Positions 1 through 7,960 of a stretch of 20,771 nt of DNA are shown here, in pieces (within the stretch, counting starts at the first letter, position 1; each line of letters starts with the position of its first letter). Origin of the DNA: Methylocapsa sp035509135 (GTDB lineage Bacteria > Pseudomonadota > Alphaproteobacteria > Rhizobiales > Beijerinckiaceae); contig DATJLX010000218.1 of NCBI GenBank assembly GCA_035509135.1, positions 1 through 20,771 of the forward strand, given 5' to 3'. The notes under the pieces were generated by a model, which saw only the letters and a program-made list of their open reading frames with translations, searched no databases and was not told the origin of the DNA. A program made the translations under genes and the position numbers.

Positions 1-269
1 CAAAAAACTTTGAAATTATTTGTTTTTATCTCATTATTTAAAGTTTCTAAAAGCAATGGAGAGTGAGTTTTACGTACAGCAATATAGAACTCATTCAAAT
101 CATGGCCCTGTATAAGCCAAGACACACCATCACGTTTAATATTTATAAGCTTAAGACTTCTTGGACGTGAAATGAAGTCTAAAATCCGTTCCTTGCCCTT
201 GAATGGAACTATTTGAGAAGAGACATCCCAAATCAATTTTCTCAAGGTTTCGATCACGGATGTCTCCAA
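1..269 (-). CDS. N-terminal part of an AT-rich gene, possibly FkbM-type methyltransferase (partial)
   Basis: The minus strand is open from about 269 to the left edge and the gene continues outside the window. The best start is GTG at 257, because GGAG lies six bases upstream; TTG at 269 is an alternative and no ATG exists in frame. The visible ~85 residues begin V-I-E-T-L-R-K-L-I-W, then PFKGKERIL, and end NNFKVF at the edge. That ending is where FkbM-family SAM methyltransferases usually have a hydrophobic strand leading into the WDIGANxG SAM-binding motif. FkbM proteins methylate sugars in surface polysaccharides and other glycosides. The SAM motif itself lies outside, so the family call is tentative. 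Codon use is strongly A/T-rich, unlike everything to the right, which suggests horizontal acquisition. Confidence 0.5.
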   Translation of the reverse strand, partial: METSVIETLRKLIWDVSSQIVPFKGKERILDFISRPRSLKLINIKRDGVSWLIQGHDLNEFYIAVRKTHSPLLLETLNNEIKTNNFKVF

Positions 270-788
270 ACAACATATACTGCCCGATAACGGCCAATTT
301 CACGAGTCAATCTGATCGAATTCAGAGAGCCGGTCAAGAACCGGTCATGACGCCATAGATTGTGGCAATTTCAAAATGACCGGAGACACGCGTGGCGAAT
401 TGGCCTGATAAAGCAAGCTTTGAGCCACGCAGCAGCTTCCTCCGCAAAGCCAATCACCGACCCCGAAGGCATCTTTGGAGGAGGGATTTCATTGCAGATC
501 ACATCAAGATACGCCATCTCTCCCTCGGCTAAACGAGCCCCGGCGGCGACTCTGTGCCTAATGACTTTGCAAACCTGTCACGGCGGCGGGGCCGACAAGC
601 GACACCATCTCGTGGATGAACGCCATGCGTTCGCGATCTGCGCGACGTGATAGCCTTGGCGTTGGCGATGCGCTTTATTGCAAAAGCGAGGTTCCAGTCG
701 AGGTTGCCGTCCAGGAAGGATGCCCGCAAGCCAATCCAATGACCGGCCGGGTCACGCTGTCTCCGAACTCGACACTGATGGGGAAATT
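270..788. other. Intergenic region between divergent genes; no convincing gene
   Basis: This stretch separates the AT-rich leftmost gene from the ABC exporter. Base composition changes from AT-rich to GC-rich at roughly 290-400. Short open frames exist on both strands, but none has a good ribosome-binding site or recognisable protein. On the minus strand, 640-745 reads in one frame as W-I-G-L-R-A-S-F-L-D-G-N-L-D-W-N and then shifts. This could be a decayed gene, but I cannot name it. The promoter of the exporter operon should lie near its right end. Confidence 0.5.
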
Positions 789-1711
<923 letters not shown>

Positions 1712-1715
<4 letters not shown>

Positions 1716-2473
1716 ATGTTTATGCCATTCGGGCAATCTATTTTTTTGAGATGGCACGCACCGGCCGCACGCTGCTGCAGAGCATCGTCTCACCCGTCAT
1801 CTCCACGTCGCTCTATTTTGTGGTTTTTGGCGCGGCCATTGGCTCGCGGATGACGGCAATCGGGGGGATTAAATACGGCGCCTTCATCGTGCCAGGGCTG
1901 ATCATGCTGTCGCTGCTGACACAAAGCATTGCCAATGCATCCTTCGCCATCTTCTTCCCGAAGTTTGCGGGCACGATCTATGAGATCCTTTCGGCGCCGG
2001 TCTCCTTTATCGAGATCGTTACCGGCTATGTTGGCGCGGCGGCCAGCAAGTCGATCCTTCTTGGCTTGATCATCCTGGGGACTGCGCGGCTCTTCGTGAG
2101 TTTCGAGATTCTTCACCCGCTATGGATGCTTGCTTTTCTCATCCTCACATCCATCACCTTTAGTCTGTTTGGCTTCATCATCGGAATCTGGGCGGATGGG
2201 TTCGAAAAACTGCAACTCGTCCCATTGCTCATCGTCACGCCTCTGACTTTTCTCGGCGGTAGCTTCTATTCCATCAACATGCTGCCGCCGGTCTGGCGGA
2301 CGATCACGCTCGCCAATCCGGTTGTCTATCTGATCAGTGGATTCCGCTGGAGCTTTTACGGGAGCTCCGACGTGAGCGTCGGCACCAGCCTGGCTATGAT
2401 CGTGATTTTCCTGATCCTCTGCCTGGCGACGGTTGGTTGGATGTTCAAAACAGGATACCGGCTCAGGGCCTGA
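1712..2473 (+). CDS. yadH: ABC-2 type exporter permease, YadH-like
   Basis: Inner-membrane half of the exporter, 253 residues with about six hydrophobic segments. Family-specific stretches are GAFIVPGLIMLSLLTQS near residue 60, GTIYEILSAPVSFIEI near 90, VPLLIVTPLTFLGGSFYS near 175 and NPVVYLISGFRWSFYG near 205, all matching the YadH layout. It starts inside the stop codon of the ATPase gene (4-base overlap), so the two are expressed together. The product would dimerise and bind two copies of the ATPase. Nothing nearby indicates the cargo. The gene ends 70 bases before the convergent LysR gene. Confidence 0.88.
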
Positions 2474-2543
2474 CAATGACCATTGGCCGAGCCTGCACGC
2501 GTGGCCGCCCACCGCTTTTGTTCATGCAAAAGCCGCGAAATCC

Positions 2544-3395
2544 CTATTCGGCCGCACGGCCGTTTCCAGCCGTTTCGGTGCTGCGGTCTTGTGGCGGTTT
2601 GATCAGCAAGATTTTGTAGGAGATATCGAAGAAACCCGGCACAGCGCATCTTTTGGCCTTGCTGCCACGCAACAGAATTTCGGGTATCCATGCCGATCCG
2701 AGCCCCGCTTTGACTTGCGCGAAGAGGGCTTCCGCCGATGCGCTTTCGCATGCGGGCGCATCCTGAATATGAATGCGGTGCTTATCCAGCATGGCAGCGA
2801 TTTGCATCCCATAGGTCGTGCCTGGCGTATAGACCATCACGGAGCCGCTGAGCTTATTGTTCGTCAAAGCCGCCGCGGCTTTTGGCGCCGACGATACCAG
2901 CACCAAACGATCCTGGCCAATCTCCTGGACCTCCAAGCCGCGCAAGCTATCTTCGCTGTCGAAATAGGGGATCAAGCCCATGTCGGCATGCTTTCGCTTG
3001 ACGGCCTCGAGACAGCCCGCGATGGAGGCGACGATCAGCGAGTAATTCTGCAATTTGTTGTCGATGAGCCATGCCGAGAGGAACGTCGCGGCGAGCGTAT
3101 TGGTTGTGTAAACGCGCAGCGTTTTCTTGAAGTGGCTGGAGGCGCTTAGAACCGCGCGGCGGGCATCGAAGATGTCTTCCCGGAGGCGATGGGCGCGGCT
3201 CAGAAATTCCTCTCCGGCAGGGGTTAGTCTCACGGGACGCGACTCGCGATAAAACAAAGGCGCGCCAAGCCACTCCTCCAGCCTCCGCACACGACGGCTA
3301 TAAGCGGATTGCGTCGTGCAACGCGCTCCCGCCGCGCGGGTAAAATTGCGCGTCTGGCATAAAGCCAGAAAATCATCGATCCATTGCAGTTCCAT
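2544..3395 (-). CDS. LysR-family transcriptional regulator, HypT/YjiE-like
   Basis: DNA-binding regulator of 283 residues. The ATG at 3395 gives MELQWIDDFLALCQTRNFTRAA; a TTG at 3431 would add 12 residues. The N-terminal winged helix covers residues ~1-60 (RNFTRAA, TQSAYSRRVRRLEEWLGAPLF). The W-x-x-D-F-L-x-L-x-x-x-R-N-F start and Q-S-A-Y-S-R-R recognition helix resemble E. coli YjiE (HypT), a hypochlorite-responsive member, rather than typical LysR proteins. Residues ~90-283 are the effector-binding domain. A perfect inverted repeat containing a T-N11-A motif lies directly upstream of the start codon, suggesting autoregulation. It converges on the exporter operon; its target genes are not evident. 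No clear ribosome-binding site precedes the ATG. Confidence 0.87.
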   Translation of the reverse strand: MELQWIDDFLALCQTRNFTRAAGARCTTQSAYSRRVRRLEEWLGAPLFYRESRPVRLTPAGEEFLSRAHRLREDIFDARRAVLSASSHFKKTLRVYTTNTLAATFLSAWLIDNKLQNYSLIVASIAGCLEAVKRKHADMGLIPYFDSEDSLRGLEVQEIGQDRLVLVSSAPKAAAALTNNKLSGSVMVYTPGTTYGMQIAAMLDKHRIHIQDAPACESASAEALFAQVKAGLGSAWIPEILLRGSKAKRCAVPGFFDISYKILLIKPPQDRSTETAGNGRAAE

Positions 3396-3412
3396 GATGC
3401 ATAAAATGCATC
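3396..3412. promoter_or_regulatory. Perfect 7-bp inverted repeat with LysR T-N11-A spacing
   Basis: GATGCAT and ATGCATC are perfectly inverted around a three-base AAA spacer. Inside it, T3398 and A3410 are separated by exactly 11 bases, the spacing of LysR-type binding sites. The repeat abuts the ATG at 3395, so it covers the position where a ribosome-binding site would lie. An autoregulatory operator is the simplest reading. A chance palindrome is possible because the core is AT-rich. Confidence 0.4.
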
Positions 3413-3495
3413 GTTCGTTCGAAAATGACAATTTGATTCTGGGGGCCTTGGCGATTTACATGCAAAAACATATTTAAGCACGGGACAATAGTGGC

Positions 3496-3741
3496 ATGGA
3501 CGAAGGCGCGAGAAACGGGGTTCGGGAATTCAAGGGGCAGGGCCTGTCCTTGAGCCGGTTGCCGAAAAAAGTTCGACTTCTCGGCGAAGTGCCGGGAAAG
3601 GCCGATTGTTTGCTGGAACCATCTGCCGGCCTCTTCGAGTTTGAGGTTGTGACTGGCAATGCTGCCTATAAAGAAGGGGAGCATTTTTATTTGACACCTG
3701 CCCAAGCGCGACGCGCCTATCTCTCGGTTCAGCATCCCTAG
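3496..3741 (+). CDS. Doubtful small hypothetical protein (81 aa)
   Basis: An open frame divergent from the LysR gene. The protein begins MDEGARNGVREFKGQGLSL and has no recognised domain, signal peptide or membrane segment. There is no strong ribosome-binding site. Competing open frames of similar size exist on the minus strand over the same bases (up to 3735 and 3817), so coding status is unresolved. It is listed because otherwise 3413-3813 would be empty. Confidence 0.2.
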   Translation: MDEGARNGVREFKGQGLSLSRLPKKVRLLGEVPGKADCLLEPSAGLFEFEVVTGNAAYKEGEHFYLTPAQARRAYLSVQHP

Positions 3742-3813
3742 CGGCTCTGCCTTGATCGCGATGGGTTAGAATTCTACGGATCGGTTTTGAGAAACCTTCA
3801 GACCTTGAGCGCA

Positions 3814-3851
3814 TCAATCCAATGCATCCGCTTCACGATGCTTTGGATTGA
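3814..3851 (+). promoter_or_regulatory. Long hairpin just upstream of the Gly-rich gene's ribosome-binding site
   Basis: TCAATCCAATGCATC (3814-3828) pairs with GATGCTTTGGATTGA (3837-3851) at 14 of 15 positions across an eight-base loop. The right arm runs into the GAGG (3850-3853) that serves the start codon at 3863. As RNA it could mask the ribosome-binding site; as DNA it could be an operator or a dispersed palindromic repeat. A smaller GGTTT-TGAG-AAACC hairpin sits at 3783-3796. Confidence 0.55.
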
Positions 3852-3862
3852 GGATTTCAGCC

Positions 3863-4426
3863 ATGAACCGCAGTTTGCTCAAGGGCGCCGCCATTCTGAC
3901 CCTGGCGCTTGCCGCTGGCTTGCCGAAACCAGCTGAGGCTTTCCGTGCCGGCCCAGGCGGCGGCGGCTTCCACGCGGGCGGCGAAAACGTTGGGCGCGCT
4001 GGCGCGTCCGGCGGCGAAGCTAACAATTGGCACTCCCGCGGCGCCGTTGAGGGAAACGAATCGCACGGCAGTGCCGCTGGAGTGGGGGGCGCAGCCTCTT
4101 ATGACGCCGCTGGCAGGGTCGAGGGTGGCGGATCCTATGGGGGCGCCGTGGGAGTCCAGACTGGTGCATCTTATGGGGGCGCCGTGGGGGTCCAGAGCGG
4201 TGCATCCTACGGGGGCGCCACCGCGGCGGCGGGCGGCGGCTGGCATGCCGGCGCGGCCGCCATTGGAGGAGGCGAGGGGTATGTCGGCGGGATGAGCGCC
4301 GAGGCCGGCGCGGAGCATGCGGAGGCGGCTGGCCGTGGCGCGGCGGCGGGCAGTACGCGTGCTGGCGCCGGCGCCTTTGGAGATGCCGGACACGCAGGCC
4401 GCTTTGGCGGCCGCCATCCCAGATGA
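3863..4426 (+). CDS. Secreted Gly/Ala-rich repeat protein
   Basis: 187 residues from ATG 3863, which has GAGG nine bases upstream; a TTG five codons earlier is less likely. Residues 1-~25 form a signal peptide (MNRSLLKGAAILTLALAAG, then PKPAEA before F-R-A-G), so the mature protein should be exported by Sec. The rest is low-complexity Gly, Ala, Ser and His with no enzymatic domain, rich in GGA, ASYGGA and AGA. It contains a tandem 12-residue repeat (S-Y-G-G-A-V-G-V-Q-x-G-A). Such proteins are often cell-surface or extracellular structural material, but no function can be assigned. Antisense frames here are artefacts of GC-rich composition. Expression may be governed by the hairpin at 3814-3851. 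Confidence 0.7.
   Translation: MNRSLLKGAAILTLALAAGLPKPAEAFRAGPGGGGFHAGGENVGRAGASGGEANNWHSRGAVEGNESHGSAAGVGGAASYDAAGRVEGGGSYGGAVGVQTGASYGGAVGVQSGASYGGATAAAGGGWHAGAAAIGGGEGYVGGMSAEAGAEHAEAAGRGAAAGSTRAGAGAFGDAGHAGRFGGRHPR
4133..4219 (+). repeat. 36-bp tandem repeat, about 2.4 copies, inside the Gly-rich gene
   Basis: Units at 4133-4168 and 4169-4204 encode SYGGAVGVQTGA and SYGGAVGVQSGA. A third, partial unit at 4205-4219 encodes SYGGA. The units differ at only a few bases, so the duplication is recent or being homogenised, and copy number may vary between strains. Confidence 0.85.
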
Positions 4427-4612
4427 ATGGCGAACGCGTTTCTCAAGAGCCGGCCGTCGTGGCATTCGACATCTCGACGTTCGCCATGTTGGGTTTCGTC
4501 GGTACGCTGTCTCGCACTTTTATGACGGTGGCGGGTCTCAGCTCGCGGAGCGGATCTGACATATGACAGATAACAAAAACGCGATGAACAATGAATTTAG
4601 CTCAAATGGGTG

Positions 4613-4687
4613 ATGATGAGTACGATCAACAATTATTACGTTCCCCTACATTTCGTCGAAGATCTTTCATTTGAGGACGGACTATGA
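4613..4687 (+). CDS. Possible 24-residue leader peptide coupled to the next gene
   Basis: ATG 4613 opens a frame encoding MMSTINNYYVPLHFVEDLSF followed by EDGL. Its stop overlaps the ATG at 4684 as ATGA. Upstream, another mini-frame (4563-4613, starting MTDNKNAMNNEF) ends in TGATG, overlapping this ATG by one base. The chain of overlaps suggests translational coupling, but the peptides are too short to recognise and could be chance. Alternatively, these may be frame-shifted pieces of one decayed gene. Confidence 0.25.
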   Translation: MMSTINNYYVPLHFVEDLSFEDGL

Positions 4688-4947
4688 GAATCGTGAACGC
4701 GGAGCTTTTGATACCAAATGCAGAAGAGATCCGAAATATTGTTCGGAGGGCTTATGACGCGGGCCGCACACGCGGCCGTGAAGAAGCCAAGTGTGAATTG
4801 CTCGGACTCGTGGCGTCCCCTGATGGCATGGGCTTCGAAGCTCGTGAGCTTGAAGGAGCGGGCGCGGGAACAAGGCCGCGTTTTGATGATCAACACATGG
4901 ACCAAGATCGGTTGGACGGAAGGACAGGGCCGGGCAGATCTGCTTGA
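4684..4947 (+). CDS. Small hypothetical protein (87 aa), possibly frameshifted
   Basis: The start ATG at 4684 has a good ribosome-binding site (GAGGACGG; GAGG seven bases upstream). The first ~43 residues look natural (MRIVNAELLIPNAEEIRNIV, then RRAYDAGRTRGREEAKCELLGL). The last ~40 turn into a Gly/Arg/Asp-rich run. In the +1 frame the same DNA gives a more protein-like tail, MAWASKLVSLKERAREQGRV followed by LMINTWTKIGWTEGQ, ending at 4969. A frameshift near 4810-4830 would join a sensible N-terminus to a sensible C-terminus. No family is recognised. Confidence 0.4.
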   Translation: MRIVNAELLIPNAEEIRNIVRRAYDAGRTRGREEAKCELLGLVASPDGMGFEARELEGAGAGTRPRFDDQHMDQDRLDGRTGPGRSA

Positions 4948-5081
4948 ACGTGCGGACAGTAGCGCATAGCCAGGGGCGAGTGTCCCTTGAAGCGCATGCG
5001 GGGCTTGCCAATCTCTCACTTGGTGCGAGGCTGGTGCCATTTGGCACAGACAAAAATTGCTCGCTCGAGACGTAATGAGGG

Positions 5082-5873
5082 ATGGGCAAAAATTCCGAGA
5101 TAGATAGTCTGGATGCTGAGGAGGAGCGTATTCTCGCTTCCTTCACCCAGCGCTTTATCGAAATCGCCGCCGTCGCCGGTGGGCGCGGATCGAGTGCTTC
5201 CCCAACGATCATGCTCAACGCAATGTGCTTGCCCGCGATCGCGCTCGATCGGCGCGGATTGATCATTGATGTGAATGTTGCGGCGGACGCGGTTTTCGAC
5301 AATGATCTTAAGATCAAAGACAAGCGTCTTTTTATTCGCGACCTTGAAGCCAGCGCCCTTCTGAAGGCATCGCTGAATGAATTGGCCAATCCGGTCAAAT
5401 TAAAGCCTTTGACGGCCGCACCGATCTTCGTTCAGCGCCGCAGCAAATTGCCCGTCCTTATACGAATCTGGCCTTTCCAGGGGCCAATGCAGGCGCCCGA
5501 GCAAGAAGTGTATGCTCTGTTGACTTTATATGCCTTGAACCAAGGCGAAGACCACCAGCGGCGATCCTCGCCAGAAAATTCGGTAGTACATTTTCGGAAA
5601 CAAATCTCGCCCGAATCATCGCTCGCGGCGCCTCTTTCGACATCGCCGGCGGGGAGTTCCAATCGTGTCATTGCTCTGCGAAAGGGCGTTGCTGAACAGA
5701 GCGTCGCGCTCGTCACCGGAGGGGCGGTCCTTGGATATGATGATCAGGTGCATATCGATCTAGACTGCGCACATACGGTGCTTTCGCCGGATGAGGCGCG
5801 GCAGTTTGCAACAGAACTCAATCGAATCGCCGATGTCATGGATCCCTTGCCTGGCCGGAAGGGCGGCAAATGA
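5082..5873 (+). CDS. PAS-like sensor protein without a visible output domain
   Basis: 263 residues, cytoplasmic, no signal peptide or membrane segment. Residues ~40-150 resemble the PAS-like N-terminal sensor of Rhizobiales LuxR-type regulators: MCLPAIALDRRGLIIDVNVA, a D-x-x-L-K-I-K-D-K-R-L-F-I-R-D element, and PVLIRIWPFQG ending in YALLTLYAL. In those regulators a LuxR helix-turn-helix normally follows. Here the remaining ~110 residues hold a Ser/Pro-rich linker and a small C-terminal region, ALVTGGAVLGYDDQVHIDL then SPDEARQFATELNRIADVM, with no HTH. It may bind a ligand or partner rather than DNA. The start is uncertain: GAGG lies almost on top of the ATG. It converges with the Fe-S oxidoreductase gene. 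Confidence 0.65.
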   Translation: MGKNSEIDSLDAEEERILASFTQRFIEIAAVAGGRGSSASPTIMLNAMCLPAIALDRRGLIIDVNVAADAVFDNDLKIKDKRLFIRDLEASALLKASLNELANPVKLKPLTAAPIFVQRRSKLPVLIRIWPFQGPMQAPEQEVYALLTLYALNQGEDHQRRSSPENSVVHFRKQISPESSLAAPLSTSPAGSSNRVIALRKGVAEQSVALVTGGAVLGYDDQVHIDLDCAHTVLSPDEARQFATELNRIADVMDPLPGRKGGK

Positions 5874-6051
5874 TGCGCCCTCGGTTCATCATCGGCTTTC
5901 GACGCGCCTCAGCATGGCAGAACCGGCTCTGGTGAATTGGGCCATGCACGATTGTGGGCCGCACGATTGTGAAAAGCGGGTGCTTGCTAATCGGCGATCA
6001 GGCCGCTTGAGCCGGTCGCGCGCTCCTCTTGGCGCCCTGGCCGGGAAACTC

Positions 6052-7401
6052 TCAATTCAATACGAGCGCGTCGCGGAGCAGGATCGCGGTGTGAACAGCT
6101 TGGCGTCCGCTGCCATGTTCAATCTGATGGCGGCACGAAAACCCATTGGCGATGATCGGCGCATCGGAACTCGCGGCGCGTATGGCTGGCAGCAGCGAGA
6201 GCTCCGCCATTTGCAGCGACGCGTCGTAATGCTCCGCTTCGAGCCCAAAACTTCCAGCCATGCCACAGCAGCTTGTTTCGATGATGTCGAAGGAAAAGCC
6301 TGGAATCCAGTTTAAGACTTTGCGTGTCGCTTTTGTCACGCCGAAGGCTTTTTGATGGCAATGGCCATGCAAGAGCGCCTTCGGCAGATTGAGCGGTTTG
6401 AGGTTCAAGCGCAAGCCTTTGTTCTGATGTTCGCGGACAAGAAATTCCTCGATCAAATAAAGCTGCTTGCCGATTTCGCCGACTTCCGGGCCAAGACCAA
6501 GGCTATAAAGCTCGTCTCGCAGCGAGAGGAGGCAAGAGGGCTCGATCCCTATAATCGGTGTTTGCGCCGCGATTTCGCCGCGGAACGCGGCGAGCACGCG
6601 TTGACCTTCATGGCGCGCTTTTTCGACCATGCCGGTGGTGAGATAGGTGCGGCCACAGCACAGCGGGCGGCCGGGCTCGGGGTCCCACGGGGCTGGCTTT
6701 GCGATGCGGACCGCGTAGCCCGCATGTTCGAGCACGGTGGTAGCGGCCGCGGCGATCTCGGGATCGAAATGGTGGCAGAATGTGTCAACGAACAGGATGA
6801 CTTCGCCGCGTGGGCAAGCCCTGTTCGTAGATGAGCCAGCGAACGCCTTTTTGGCTGGCATCGGAATGGGACGCCTGGCGGTGATACCAAGCCATTTTTC
6901 GACCATTTGCGCGATCCATCTGGAGCGGTTGCGCAGGCCAATGGCCAAACGGAGCCAAGCGCGATAGCGCCCCGCCCATTCCGGCAATCCGCCAAACAGC
7001 CACATGCGCCGGGGCACGCCCAAAATCTCGTGTCGCTGGGCGAGATATTCGGTTTTGATCAACGTCATGTCGACCGCGCTCGGGCATTCCTTCTTGCAGG
7101 CCTTGCACGAAACGCAGAGATCCATCGCCTCGTCGAGGCGAGGATCGGCGAAGGCGCGCGCGTCGGTTCCGTCATTCAGCGCCGCCTTGAACGCAGCCAC
7201 GCGCGCCTCAGTCGAATGCTTGCGCTCACCGGTGATCCGAAAGCTCGGGCACATCACCCCCTTGCCCATGCTCTGGCAATCGCGACTGTGCATACACACG
7301 GCGACCGCTTTGGCATAATTGCCGCCTGTCGCCGGAATGCCGGAATAGGCATCGCCGATGCCATAAGTGTCGTAAGCCGACCAATCGAGAAAAGTTTTCA
7401 T
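6052..7401 (-). CDS. Fe-S oxidoreductase subunit (YdiJ C-terminal / GlcF-like)
   Basis: 449 residues from ATG 7401, preceded by a G-rich GGGGCGAG. A 55-residue longer frame has no conserved sequence. Near the N-terminus are two cysteine groups: C-x5-C-x8-CPSFRITGE and CVSCKACKKECPS, expected to hold 4Fe-4S clusters. The C-terminal half has two CCG modules, CCGRTYLTTG and CCGMAGSFG, typical of GlcF/GlpC/HdrB electron-transfer subunits, with HGHCHQK between them. This layout equals the C-terminal half of FAD/Fe-S D-2-hydroxyacid dehydrogenases such as YdiJ. A separate flavin subunit would be expected to hand over electrons, but none is adjacent. Likely role: passing electrons from hydroxyacid oxidation to the respiratory chain; substrate unknown. 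Confidence 0.85.
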   Translation of the reverse strand: MKTFLDWSAYDTYGIGDAYSGIPATGGNYAKAVAVCMHSRDCQSMGKGVMCPSFRITGERKHSTEARVAAFKAALNDGTDARAFADPRLDEAMDLCVSCKACKKECPSAVDMTLIKTEYLAQRHEILGVPRRMWLFGGLPEWAGRYRAWLRLAIGLRNRSRWIAQMVEKWLGITARRPIPMPAKKAFAGSSTNRACPRGEVILFVDTFCHHFDPEIAAAATTVLEHAGYAVRIAKPAPWDPEPGRPLCCGRTYLTTGMVEKARHEGQRVLAAFRGEIAAQTPIIGIEPSCLLSLRDELYSLGLGPEVGEIGKQLYLIEEFLVREHQNKGLRLNLKPLNLPKALLHGHCHQKAFGVTKATRKVLNWIPGFSFDIIETSCCGMAGSFGLEAEHYDASLQMAELSLLPAIRAASSDAPIIANGFSCRHQIEHGSGRQAVHTAILLRDALVLN

Positions 7402-7717
7402 GCGCTCGCCCCGGTCCCGGATAATAACGCAATATTTGTGCCGCAGTTCGGGCTGGCACGGTTCTTGGCTGCTGGACAGCGTCATCCAAGGATGGAACCG
7501 TGCCATGAAGGAGCGCAGTTTCCTCAATTCTAATAGCAACGGAAACGGACACCAGATGTGTCCCAAAAGCCTGGCAATTGCGAAGGTTGGCGGCGCCCGT
7601 GCCTGGCGCCTGACGACATCGGAAACTGGCGAAACTCAAAGGTTTCGTGACCTCGGCGGTCTGGCTGATGGTATGCTATTTGCCTGTATTCGACATTCCG
7701 ACATGGGATGCTCAGAC
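7402..7717. other. Intergenic region between Fe-S gene and hicA
   Basis: Divergent spacer expected to carry promoters for both sides. An upstream extension of the hicA frame (to 7400) exists but lacks conserved content. The main structure is the long palindrome at 7454-7505; no other gene or RNA is recognised. Confidence 0.5.
7454..7505. repeat. 52-bp imperfect palindrome with perfect 11-bp arms
   Basis: TGGCACGGTTC (7454-7464) is perfectly inverted as GAACCGTGCCA (7495-7505). Inside, CTTGG (7464-7468) can pair with CCAAG (7486-7490), giving a longer interrupted stem. There is no U-tract on either strand, so it is not a classic terminator. It could be a dispersed palindromic element, a structured RNA or a regulator site. 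Confidence 0.6.
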
Positions 7718-7960
7718 ATGCACAATAAGCGGTTGGAAGCTTTTCGCAGCAATCCAGGAGGCGATTGGCTCCCCGCTGATTTTGAAATCACCGCATCGCA
7801 ATATGCGGTCAAATTCCGAAAGGTGACGGGCACCCATGTCGTGTTCACCCATCCCTCGGTTCGAAATTGCGTCGCAATCCCTTTAAAAAAGAAGGTCAGG
7901 GCCGTTCATGTCAGGGCTTTCATCGACATGATCGACCGTATGGATGAACTCGACCGATGA
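7718..7960 (+). CDS. hicA: HicA-like mRNA interferase toxin
   Basis: 80 residues from ATG 7718. In-frame ATGs at 7703 and 7673 would extend it without conserved sequence. The core GTHVVFTHPSVRNCVAIPLK matches the HicA double-stranded-RNA-binding-like fold, in which a G-[ST]-H-x-x-[FY]-x-H-P motif carries the catalytic histidine, here GTHVVFTHP. HicA toxins cleave mRNA during stress. The N-terminal ~30 residues (MHNKRLEAFRSNPGGDWLPA) are longer than in minimal HicA proteins and recall the N-RLEAFxxNP start of a related subgroup. The stop overlaps the antitoxin start by four bases (ATGA), the usual toxin-first order. The ribosome-binding site is weak. Confidence 0.8.
   Translation: MHNKRLEAFRSNPGGDWLPADFEITASQYAVKFRKVTGTHVVFTHPSVRNCVAIPLKKKVRAVHVRAFIDMIDRMDELDR

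Noticed and set aside
330..347. Direct repeat CCGGTCA at 330-336 and 341-347
   Set aside because: Seven bases with an 11-base period could be an operator, but it is too short to separate from chance in GC-rich DNA.
2514..2533. Hairpin GCTTTTG-TTCATG-CAAAAGC as a terminator between yadH and the LysR gene
   Set aside because: The stem is only seven, mostly A/T, pairs and no U-tract follows on either strand.
3857..4465. 202-residue minus-strand frame opposite the Gly-rich gene
   Set aside because: Its Ala/Arg/Pro-rich sequence mirrors the repeats of the plus-strand gene; the plus strand has a signal peptide and a ribosome-binding site.
4682..5398. 238-residue minus-strand frame
   Set aside because: It spans two plus-strand frames, including a recognisable PAS-like protein, and shows no conserved motif of its own.
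5946..5971. 11-bp direct repeat GCACGATTGTG, 15-base period
   Set aside because: It lies between two convergent gene ends where no promoter is needed; probably a small chance duplication.
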